Source of the DNA: Daucus carota subsp. sativus
Taxonomy: Eukaryota > Streptophyta > Magnoliopsida > Apiales > Apiaceae
Reading direction: 5' to 3'
Assembly: GCF_001625215.2 (NCBI RefSeq)
Contig: NC_030381.2
Location: forward strand, 47,304,689-47,368,688
Length of the DNA: 64,000 nt
A program made the position numbers and the translations under genes. The notes under the pieces are model-generated. The model did no database searches. It had not been told where the DNA came from and was given only the letters and a program-made list of their open reading frames with translations. Positions 46,961-55,743 of the stretch are shown piece by piece; within the stretch, counting starts at the first letter, position 1, and the number at the start of each line of letters is the position of its first letter.

Positions 46961-47098
46961 TCAATTCTCATTGAAGAATGATGTTGCCGATCTAGACTTG
47001 TCAGCTCTGCTTATTCTTCCAATTTTATGAACATAATCATCGAGGTCTTTTGGCAAATTAAAGTTGATGACACAGGTGACATAGGCAACATCCAGACC
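46961..47098 (-). pseudogene. DEAD-box RNA helicase C-terminal fragment, copy 1
   Basis: Minus-strand frame of 45 residues and a stop: GLDVAYVTCVINFNLPKD, then LDDYVHKIGR, then a segment ending ATSFFNEN. It matches the end of the helicase C domain of DED1/RH-type DEAD-box proteins (GLD..HVVNFDLP..IDDYVHRIGRTGRAG...ATAFFNE), with motif VI changed (HKIGRISR for HRIGRTGR). No other helicase part is nearby. On the plus strand the fragment runs directly into a 30-bp piece of LecRK kinase (FSFGVVALEI) at 47099-47130. Confidence 0.85.
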
Positions 47099-47148
47099 TT
47101 TTAGCTTCGGAGTTGTAGCATTGGAAATATATTAACTCCGAATACAGG

Positions 47149-47371
47149 GGGTGTTTGGCCAGGTTTAAAAGCCCGACTTCTCGGTTTATAAGTTAGAAAC
47201 ACGTATTTTTACTGTTTGTGTAAAAAGTAAAGAAGTATTTATAAAAAGGAGAGAATACTAGTCTTTGTTCATAGTTTTTGCGTCTTTCCCAAATACTTTA
47301 AGCTTCTAATTTTTAATTCACTTCTTTATTCTAAGCAAGAAGCGCTTATTTTAAGCTCAATCAAACAGCGT
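47149..47371. mobile_element. MITE with gtgtttggcc / caaacagcg ends
   Basis: Left end gggggtgtttggccaggttt, right end 'aagctcaatcaaacagcgtc'. The inner words 'ttataagttag' and 'aagcgcttattttaagc' match the elements at 10781 and 15563. It interrupts LecRK 3'-flank sequence, which resumes at about 47372 (tatttgtaatttgatcc). Confidence 0.6.
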
Positions 47372-47949
47372 CATAGTATTTGTAATTTGATCCGTGTGTG
47401 ATTGTAATTTATTCAGTGATGGCTTAACATTTCCCGGTTTGCAATTTTTCTCTATTCAAAATTCAATATCTACAATTTTGTATCTGATCAGTTGAAGCTG
47501 TCAATCGTTAGTTTAGGATACATATTCATCCTTACTATGCCTCCTCAAGAACGACGTTGTTTTAACAATGACCATCCTGGAAAACAGAGATTGAAAAGCA
47601 GCTCTTGGAAGTAGTTTTGTGAGGGAATCAGTAACTTATTCAGAAGTCTGTTTTTGCTAGAATTTTCATAAATTATGCAGAACTGTGTTGTACCGCTTTT
47701 TGTTTCTTTTTTCTAGGAATTGCAATTGGAATTTGGAGTGCTTAGGTTCTGGTCGTTTAGATCACTACTGACATGTCACTGGAAATTACTCAGGGGACAT
47801 TTAGAGAATCAGGTAGACGAGAATGTGAAAGATATGATATTCTAAGATGTGAAATGAATGAATTATCCACCTCTAATGTTATATAACACAAATACTAATC
47901 CAAACAAATGCTCAGGGATGTGAAATGAATGAATTATCCTTTGATTTTG

Positions 47950-48250
47950 ACGTTTCCATGGTGGTGGTGTGTCAGGGTTAATACCTTGGCATACACCGGC
48001 TCTGATACCAGGTGTGGAAACTATTGATTGTGTATCAACTGCGTAAGTTTAGGAGAAAAAGAAAAAACTGAAGAGACAAACCCTGGCTTTTTACTTATTA
48101 CTTAATACTTCAACTTACATGCGACGTACATATATAAAGACCGAAAAATACTGCTAGAGCTCCTAAACACCAGCGCGCTTACACCAGCTTTTAATACTCA
48201 CACTACTCCATGTTCCCTGCCGATGATTTTACACTGCCTGCTGTCTAGAA
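47950..48250 (-). mobile_element. LTR-retrotransposon remnant (Ty1/copia-like), broken fossil
   Basis: The minus strand carries a primer-binding site complementary to initiator Met-tRNA (plus strand ggctctgatacca, 47998-48010) beside an LTR end starting TG at 48013. Only an LTR part and a little internal sequence remain, with no coding region. The outer LTR end is not certain. Confidence 0.55.
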
Positions 48251-48341
48251 AAACAACTTGTACTGACCCATGCTTTGCTACTATTCGAGAAACATTTCTT
48301 TAAAAACAAAAACATAAGTTTGGAATAATTAATTCGACATA

Positions 48342-48478
48342 AATGGCAATGCTAGTGCTTCACAGCAAAGATTCAGCTTTATGGTTATTCTATGAGACCA
48401 TTTGCCAGATTGGGTCAGTGTTGGCTTTGCAGCTGCAACAGGAGCGTCAATTTCTTACAATACAATCTATTCATGGTA
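48342..48478 (+). pseudogene. LecRK lectin-domain fragment
   Basis: About 140 bp matching the end of the lectin domain (QSFNFVVDLRDHLPDWVSVGFSA region, then ATG...SISYNTI). One frame change is visible near the start. Its sequence is closest to the LecRK4/5 type. It sits upstream of LecRK4 next to the LTR remnant. Confidence 0.85.
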
Positions 48479-49014
48479 TTCATATTCAAATATAATGATT
48501 CCAAATCCAAAATCTAGACACACTGATTATAAAATAATTCGATTTTTTGACCATAAAGGTACATCTAAATGATATCGTTTGATGCCCAAACAAAATATCA
48601 AACACAAGCTCGGATTCTGAACGCCTGAAGAACTCGGTCAATTCCAACTCCAAATTTTCTAATTTCTCAAAACGTTTCTTTTATTCAAACTTAAATATCT
48701 AATTAAATTTTAATACAAAAAGATAAAATAAATATACAATACTAACTCTAAAGTTTAGATTTTTAACTGGAGAAAAGTGTTCAAATATTCTAGGAAGTTA
48801 CATGAGTACATAAAATAATATAAATTAATTTATAATTATCTGAATAAATTCTTCAAATTAGACCGTCTCCTAACATTTTCACTACAAAACCCCCCTACTT
48901 GAACCATGATGCTCTTTTAACTTATACTCCCTAGAAAGTAGTTTGAACACGACAAAGAGAAAATTAAAAAATTAAAGTAGTTTGAAAATTCATTTAATGG
49001 ACAATTCAATAAGC

Positions 49015-49022
49015 TATATAAA
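49015..49022 (+). promoter_or_regulatory. Candidate TATA box of LecRK4
   Basis: tatataaa in the context caataagctatataaagtt, about 170 bp before the chosen start, as in LecRK3. TGACGT follows about 90 bp downstream. Confidence 0.55.
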
Positions 49023-49190
49023 GTTAAAGTAAATAATTATCAGGAAAAATAATTTCCTCCACAAAGTTAAAATTATTATTATAAAAGTAAAGTTTTCCAT
49101 TACATGGGCCTATTGACGTATGGAATGGAATGGTTAATAAGTTTGAAAGACTTCGATAGCTGGAAGATGAATTTGCATCAATTTCAAAAA

Positions 49191-51371
49191 ATGAATTCAA
49201 GCATGGTTTCCAGCCATCTCCGGGCAGGAAGCACAACTATCTCCTCTATTCTCATTAGATCTCTGATATTTCTAAGTACCATTCAATTCGCAGCAACTCT
49301 ACATTTTAACTTTACCAACTTCAACCGTACCAATGATGATCAAATAAAATACGAGAGAGATGCCTTTACGGCCAACGATGTCATCCACCTCACAAATGCC
49401 GTGGTTGGTCAATCAGCTCAGTCAAGTATCGGACGAGTTACTTATAGACAGCCTTTGCATCTATGGGATAAGGCCTCAAGAAACCTTACTGACTTCACTA
49501 CCCGTTTCACTTTTGTGATTGATTCCAGAAATGATACATCGTATGGCGATGGGATGGCGTTCTTTCTAGTTCCAAATGGTACCGGGGTCCCGGCACTTGC
49601 AACATCTGGTGGAACATTTGGACTTACAAATGATAGTCAGCCTACCAACACCACTGCCAATAAATTTGTTGCTGTTGAATTTGACGTGTATGGGAACGAC
49701 TGGGACCCTGGCGAGTCGCTGGACCCTGATCTCACCATTCCTCCCGGTGAGAAACCTGAGCATGTAGGTGTTGATATCAACTCTGTGGAATCCGAGGAAA
49801 CTGAGCTTTGGAAATATGGGAGTTCTAGTGTTATAAATGGGTGGACAAACGAAGCTCAGATAAGTTATGCTTCTAGTTCAAAAAATCTTAGTGTTTCATT
49901 CCGTACACTAAATTACAAAGATTCGCCTCAAAGTTTCTACTTTGTGGTTGACCTAAGGGACCATTTGCCAGATTGGGTCAGTGTTGGCTTTTCAGCTTCA
50001 ACAGGAGCCTCAATTTCTTACAATACAATCAATTCATGGGAATTCAGTTCTACTCTGGAGTCCCATGCAGAGGCTCCGAGTCCAAGTCATCCGTTACCAC
50101 CGGTTCCGCCTCCAAGTCAAACCGGTCCAGTACCACAGGTTCCAAAACATATTAAAACAAATAATAAGAGGATGGGTCTTGTGATTGGATTGGCGGTGGG
50201 GGTGTTTCTTCTTGTTTGTTCTGGGGCCATATACCGTATTTTGAAGAAGAAGAAAGAGAAACAGGAATATGAAAATAATATTTGTTTTGAGGATGATTTC
50301 ATGGATGATGAATTTGAGAAAGGAACAGGACCTAAAAAGTTCTCTTATAGTGCTCTTGCTATGGCAACAAGTAGCTTTGCACCACATGGAAAACTTGGAG
50401 AAGGTGGATTTGGGGAAGTTTACAAAGGCTTCTTGAGTGAACTGAATTTGGATGTGGCTGTCAAAAGAGTATCAAGAAATTCTAGACAAGGAATAAAGGA
50501 GTATGCATCCGAAGTGAGGATCATTAGTCGTCTCAGACATAAAAATTTGGTGCAGCTCATTGGTTGGTGCCATGAACGGAATAATCTTTTACTTGTGTAT
50601 GAGTATATGCAAAATGGTAGCCTGGATTCCCATCTTTTCAAGGGGAAGAGCTTGCTGTCTTGGAGTACAAGGTATAAAATTGCTCAAGGCCTGGCGTCAG
50701 TATTGCTTTATCTACATGAAGAATGGGAGCAATGTGTGGTGCATAGAGACATTAAATCAAGCAATGTCATGTTAGATTCGAGTTTTAACACTAAGCTAGG
50801 TGATTTCGGACTGGCCAGATTTGTTGATCATGAAAGGGGTGCACAAACAACTATGGTGGCCGGGACACGAGGCTACATGGCCCCTGAATGTTTTTTCACA
50901 GGCCAAGCTAGCAGGATGTCGGATGTTTTCAGCTTCGGAGTTGTAGCACTGGAAATAGCCTGTGGTCGAAAACCTATTGACATCAAGCTAGAAGAAAGTC
51001 GGATAGAATTAGTAAAGTGGGTTTGGGAGCTTCATGGAAGGGAACAAATTCTTGAAGCAGCAGACCCAAAACTCTCGGGGGATTATGACGAGAGTCAAAT
51101 GAAACGGTTGATGATGGTCGGGCTCTGGTGTGCACATCCAGATTGGCCAATTAGGCCTTCCATTAAGGAGGCCATTCAAATTCTTAATTTTGATGCTCCA
51201 TTGCCTGTTCTGCCGCCCCAGATGCCTGTGGCAACCTATTCCATACCATCAAACTTGTGTTCAGAAAACAGGGCCACAACCCAGAGAAGCCAAACTCATT
51301 CTTCAGGCTCTAGTAACGGAACTGATTCATCAGTGTCTGCAACTGCAGCACGTCTAAATAATACTAGATAA
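49191..51371 (+). CDS. L-type lectin-domain receptor kinase, LecRK4
   Basis: A single exon of 726 residues from MNSSMVSSHLRAG. The frame is open from an ATG at 49104, but the paralogues start at this MNSS/MGSS site and the extra 29 residues would precede the signal peptide, so 49191 is preferred. The lectin domain keeps its metal ligands (VEFDVYGNDWDP, EHVGVD), with the loop GESLDPDLTIPPGEKP between them. The stalk is proline-rich (PLPPVPPPSQTGPVPQVP), longer than in LecRK3. Membrane segment GLAVGVFLLVCSGAIYRIL, then a KKKKEK run and a complete RD kinase (GEGGFGEVYKG, VAVKRV, HRDIKSSN, DFGLARF, MAPECF). It looks intact. The kinase is nearly the same as in LecRK3 and LecRK5. Confidence 0.95.
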   Translation: MNSSMVSSHLRAGSTTISSILIRSLIFLSTIQFAATLHFNFTNFNRTNDDQIKYERDAFTANDVIHLTNAVVGQSAQSSIGRVTYRQPLHLWDKASRNLTDFTTRFTFVIDSRNDTSYGDGMAFFLVPNGTGVPALATSGGTFGLTNDSQPTNTTANKFVAVEFDVYGNDWDPGESLDPDLTIPPGEKPEHVGVDINSVESEETELWKYGSSSVINGWTNEAQISYASSSKNLSVSFRTLNYKDSPQSFYFVVDLRDHLPDWVSVGFSASTGASISYNTINSWEFSSTLESHAEAPSPSHPLPPVPPPSQTGPVPQVPKHIKTNNKRMGLVIGLAVGVFLLVCSGAIYRILKKKKEKQEYENNICFEDDFMDDEFEKGTGPKKFSYSALAMATSSFAPHGKLGEGGFGEVYKGFLSELNLDVAVKRVSRNSRQGIKEYASEVRIISRLRHKNLVQLIGWCHERNNLLLVYEYMQNGSLDSHLFKGKSLLSWSTRYKIAQGLASVLLYLHEEWEQCVVHRDIKSSNVMLDSSFNTKLGDFGLARFVDHERGAQTTMVAGTRGYMAPECFFTGQASRMSDVFSFGVVALEIACGRKPIDIKLEESRIELVKWVWELHGREQILEAADPKLSGDYDESQMKRLMMVGLWCAHPDWPIRPSIKEAIQILNFDAPLPVLPPQMPVATYSIPSNLCSENRATTQRSQTHSSGSSNGTDSSVSATAARLNNTR

Positions 51372-51589
51372 GCGAGATAAGCGTGTCGGTTAATATGCAA
51401 CTCAATACTTATATGTGTGATTTTGCAATTTGATTTCAGTTTGATTGTAATTCATTCAGTGATTGCTATTTTTTCATAATTTATTTAACATTACAACAAA
51501 TAAAAACTATATCATTTAATCAAATTATTATTGAATTAAATTATTGCCTCGCGTAATTATATGTATAATTTAAAATTAAAAAAATACTA

Positions 51590-51939
51590 CTCCCTCCATC
51601 CCATTTTAAGTGTCCATTTTGTCAAAAAAAAATTTCCCAAAATATGTGTCATACTCTTTAACCCATGTAAAATTTATACCATTTCCAATATAATATTAAA
51701 TACAACCAACAACTCCTCATAAATATATTTAGAAGCATTATGAATGTATAGTGTAATTTGAAGTGAGAGAAGGTTCAATACACAATAATTAATGAGATAT
51801 GTAATTAATATGTATGAAAACTAAGCTGATTAGTTGTGGAAAGATAGTTGTGGAAAGATGGTGATAAAAATATTACATTAATTGTTTCTTAATATGTGTG
51901 AAAATTGCAAAGTGGACACTTAAAATGGGATGGAGGGAG
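51590..51939. mobile_element. Stowaway-like MITE, TA target duplication
   Basis: Left end ctccctccatcccattttaa, right end ttaaaatgggatggagggag, perfect complements, flanked by TA. About 350 bp, no coding capacity. Confidence 0.88.
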
Positions 51940-52325
51940 TAAAATTTTACATTATTATCATATTTTTTAGTCATACCAGAGTAAATTTCTTATTGCCCAA
52001 CAATAATTTCTCTATAATAACTTTAATTTTCCTTTAACAGGATCTAGAATAAATATGTTATCTTACGAATTTAGTATGTCTCTAAATTTTGTAATGTGAA
52101 TATGTGATCTTAATTTTATTATTGATTAAATAGTTGATACATGTCATTTTTTCATGACCAAAAAACTGGCAAGAAACCTCCAGGGTATTAATTGGAGCTT
52201 TACATGTGTGTGCTTGTGTAGTTACTTGTTTGTGTTTTATTACTTCATCAAATTTGCAAGCCAGAATAATTAGAAAACGTGTAATCCGCGAACCAGTGCT
52301 TGCATTATAATCATTATAGTTGTTG

Positions 52326-52513
52326 TTTTCTCATTGAAGAATGTTGTTGCCAATCTAGACTTGTCAGCTCTGTCTTTTTTCCAATTCTATGAACATAATC
52401 ATCCAAGTCTTTTGACAAATTAAAGTTGATCAGATGGGAGACATGGGCAACATCCAGACCTTCTGCACCAACATAGTAGCCAGCAGGAGGATAGGCGTAA
52501 TCAGTAATACCAG
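52326..52513 (-). pseudogene. DEAD-box RNA helicase C-terminal fragment, copy 2 (longest)
   Basis: Minus strand: the codons for TPILLLAT lead into GLDVAHVSHLINFNL, DDYVHRIG and, after a frame change, RADKSRLATTFFNE. Motif V and motif VI regions of a DEAD-box helicase are therefore both present, with two frame breaks. It extends about 40 bp further 5' than copies 1 and 3. The ~160 bp beyond its 3' side (cctccaggg... to ...cattataatcattatag) are also shared with copy 1. Confidence 0.8.
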
Positions 52514-52550
52514 TTCTGATTTTTGAATGATCTTAATGCCGTTTTCAGCA

Positions 52551-52935
52551 AATTCAAAAACAAATAATAAAAAGATGGGTATAGTGATTGGATTGGCGGT
52601 AGGGGTGTTTGTTCTCGTATAATGCTCTTGCTATGGAAATAAGTAACTTTACACAATTTGGGGAAGTTTACAAAGGCTTCCTGAGAGAATTGAACTTGGG
52701 TGTGGCTGTCAAGAGAGTGTCAAGAAATTCCCGAAGTGAGGATCATTAGCACTGGAAATAGCATGTGGTCGAAAACCTATTGAGCTCATGGTAGAAGAGA
52801 GTCAGGTAGAATTAGTAAAGTGGGTTTGGAGCTTTATGCATGGAAGGGAACAAATTGTTGAAGCAGCTGACCCAGAACTCTCCACTAGTGATGATTGTTG
52901 GGCTTTGGTGTGCACATCCACATTGGATATTTGGG
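52551..52935 (+). pseudogene. LecRK fragment with several internal deletions
   Basis: Pieces of one LecRK in order: the membrane segment (MGIVIGLAVGVF), then YNALAME...SNFTQF, GEVYKGFLRELNLGVAVKRVS, EIACGRKPIELMVEE, LVKWVW, EQIVEAADPEL and a WCAHPHW end. Most of the kinase catalytic region is missing and there are several frame changes. It lies between LecRK4 and LecRK5. Confidence 0.9.
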
Positions 52936-53009
52936 CAGATGTCTGTCTGGTTTAACCCGGATCAATTACGGCCCTGTTATAATATAAAGGTACAACTCCA
53001 ATGATATAG

Positions 53010-54817
53010 TTTTTTTTTTTTTTTTTTTAAAGTCTACATACACGTATATGAATTGTATCGAAATACAATAAACCGCATCAGGGATTTCTTTCTTTTAAGA
53101 AAGTTTATCATCTAACCGAAAGTCATGCAAGCATAACTCCGGACGCTTAGACAATAAAGCTTAAATGAATAAGTAAAGAAAACCCATAAGTCCCGTAGCT
53201 TCCAGAGTATCCTGAAAAAACAAATCAAACAAAACATAAATCAACATACAAAAAAATCACACACATATAAGTTTAATTAAAGTAAAATAAAAAATCTAAT
53301 AAAAAGCAAAACAAAAATATATATATATATTAAAAATAGATAGAAAATAAAATAATATAGAAATATTAATTAATTTCTAACCAAAGGAAAATCCTTTGGT
53401 TAGACACATAAAAATTAATTTTTTGGCACAATAAAAATTAAAATTTAAGTGAGGAGTAAAGGATGAAATATAATTAAATATAATTAAATAAAATGATCAT
53501 CAAAATGGTCAATAAGCCATTAAAAGTGGCATCCATAATTGGAACAAAAAGCCATAAAAGGCACGATAAAGCCATTAAAGGCACAATAAAGTCATCATTA
53601 ATGACACCCATAAATGGTTTTTAAATTTTGAATCTTTGAAAAATAATAAAAGTAAACAATTTTCAAATTTGGATGGTAATTGATTATAACTTAAGAAAAG
53701 TTGACTAATCTCCATAATATACAGACAACACATTTAAGGAGCATTAAAACACATTTAAGACATATAAATCCAAAACCAATTTCAAATTTAAATTTATCAA
53801 TTTATCAATTTAAGATAATTCATTTGTATATAAACGGTCAATTAATTATCCAAATTAAAGCATAATTTACTCAAATTAAAAACAAAATACAAGTTAATGC
53901 ATGTAGTGGAAAGTCAAATTCCAAGGATAAACAAATTTAAAAAGGAGTCAACTATCCATTCAAAAATAACTGATTTTAAGATTTGCAATTACTACTATTA
54001 AAACCAAATAATATTCAAAATTACAAATCTAAAACTAGAATCATGGAATAAAACACGAACTAATTAAGTCACCAGTGCACCACCGTCACCATCCAAGAAC
54101 CGCAAACAATTATTATGAACACTAGCGAAAAAACTAAAAATCGAACATGAAGATACAAAACACCAAATGTAACTGATCCTATATATAATAAAAGATCGAT
54201 AATATCTATCCAATCTTTTCAAGTTCGGACAAAAATAGATAGAAAAAGATGAAAATTGGATACGAAAACAACCCATACAATATTAAATTTAAGCACACAA
54301 TTATACCTAATCATGAAATATGAATCATCTCACAATAATATATACAGTAAAACAAAAACCAATCACATAATCATAATCATGTAGGTTTATGTTTTGAAAA
54401 GATCACACCTGTTTTTTTTAAGTATTTCCGCAGATCTCCAAGACAATTTGCTGATGAAGGAGGTGTTGACAGCGTAGATGGCGTTGCCCAAAGATTAGTC
54501 TAGAGTCGGATATTCTTTTTTTAGCCATGGCGCTTAGATCAAAGATTAAAAGTTAAAAAAATACGTTAAAAAGAAAATAGCAATGTTGGTGAAACATGAT
54601 CTGAGAAGGGTGGCTAATGCGGTAGGAGTGGGACAATGGTGGTGTGTTCATGTGACACGACTACCAGACCCTAGAACTTGCTGCCTGGCGATTTTAGTTG
54701 AAGGGACGAGAGAGGGATTATTAATTCTACACGCCAGCTATCATCTTTTACTAGAGCCAGAGCTTATTTGTTTGCTGACAGATGGGTCTTTTGTAATCCC
54801 AGTCCCCGTCCAAGGCT
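53010..54817 (-). mobile_element. Retroposed ~1.8-kb segment with poly(A) end and 15-17-bp target duplication
   Basis: The same 15 bp, actccaatgatatag, lies at 52995-53009 and 54818-54832. The left border continues into a run of 19 T (53010-53028), that is, a poly(A) tail on the minus strand. This layout is the mark of LINE-type target-primed reverse transcription. The sequence upstream of LecRK4 (about 48559-48600) is the paralogous empty site. Content is AT-rich with no long frame on the minus strand. It includes a 13-bp perfect hairpin (53376-53404) and a short repeated block at 53548-53594. No reverse-transcriptase motif is seen, so this is either a 5'-truncated or non-autonomous element, or a copied noncoding transcript. 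Confidence 0.78.
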
Positions 54818-55186
54818 ACTCCAATGATATAGTTGAATGCCCAAACAAAGTATCAAACACAAGCTTGCATTCTGAAGGGCCGAAGAACTCGGTCAATTCC
54901 AACTCCAAAATTTCTAGTTTATCAAAATATCTCTTTTTTCAAATATAAAAATCTAATTGAATTTTAATATTGAAAGATAAAATAAAATATACAGTGATGA
55001 CTCTAAAGTTTAGAAAACACTTTAGAAAAGTGTGCAATATTTTAGGAAGTTACGTGAGTATATAATATAATATAAATTAATTTATAAATAAATACTTCAA
55101 ACTACGGCCACCTGACATTTTCATTACAAACCCCACACATACTTAAAAATAACATGTTCTTTGAACTTATACTCTTAAATAAAGTA

Positions 55187-55490
55187 CTCCCTCCGTCCCT
55201 TTTTATCTGTCCATTTTGGAAAAAAAAACACATACCAAGGAATAATTGATTGTATAAATTTTTTCATTAAATACCTCTAATTAATATCTTGAAAATGGTG
55301 GAATACCCCTACTTTATGTCTTGAAAACATGAATTCAACCAAGTTTTAAATAAGTCAAGCCTTGAAAATTGAAATTATGGAGATATATTTGAAAAACTAT
55401 CATTAAATTAGTTTTGAAAGTATAAATGGACAGATAAATAGGGACAAATTTTTACTTCCAAAGTGGACAGATAAATAGGGACGGAGGGAG
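55187..55490. mobile_element. Stowaway-like MITE in the LecRK5 promoter
   Basis: Left end ctccctccgtcccttttta, right end taaatagggacggagggag, flanked by TA. About 304 bp. LecRK3 and LecRK4 promoters have the uninterrupted site (aaagtagtttgaacacgac), so insertion happened after the genes separated, about 80 bp upstream of the TATA region. Confidence 0.93.
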
Positions 55491-55570
55491 TAGTTTGAAC
55501 TCGACAAAGAGAAAACTAAAAAATCAAATAGTTCGAAAATTCATTTAATGCACAATTCAATAATGTATAC

Positions 55571-55577
55571 TATAAAG
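55571..55577 (+). promoter_or_regulatory. Altered TATA region of LecRK5
   Basis: Where LecRK3 and 4 read aagctatataaagtt, LecRK5 reads aatgtatactataaagtt, leaving tataaag. It probably still works as a TATA box but differs in sequence and spacing. Confidence 0.5.
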
Positions 55578-55743
55578 TTAAAGTAAATTACACAGAAAAA
55601 TAATTTGCTCCATACGGTCAACATTATTATTTTAAAAGTAAAAGTTTGCGGCACATGGGGCCTGTTTACGTATCGAATGGTTTATAATAAAGATTGAAGG
55701 ACTTCGATACCAGGAAGATGAATTTGCATCCAAATTTCATAAT

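Larger units (their letters stand above)
45395..49190. other. Debris-rich spacer between LecRK3 and LecRK4
   Basis: Holds LecRK 3' flank, two copies of an interspersed repeat with 'gaatatgaac(a/c)atcgatcat' (about 46050-46330 and 46560-46690), a helicase fragment, LecRK fragments, a MITE and an LTR-element remnant (listed separately). The block 47380-47900 matches sequence downstream of LecRK5 (59140-60070). 48560-49190 is the type-2 LecRK promoter block. Confidence 0.6.
51372..55743. other. Spacer between LecRK4 and LecRK5
   Basis: Contains the LecRK4 3' flank, a MITE, helicase and LecRK pseudogene pieces, a 1.8-kb retroposed segment, the type-2 LecRK promoter block (from about 54835) and a promoter MITE, each listed. 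A 121-residue open frame at 54583-54948 has no recognisable domain and crosses an insertion border, so I do not call it a gene. Confidence 0.6.

Noticed and set aside
49104-49190. Upstream in-frame start for LecRK4
   Set aside because: The paralogues start at the MNSS/MGSS site, and the extra 29 residues would sit before the signal peptide.
54583-54948. A 121-residue open frame starting MLVKHDLRRVANAV
   Set aside because: No recognisable domain, runs across the right border of the retroposed segment into promoter-type DNA, and reads against the orientation of the insertion. It is most likely a chance frame.
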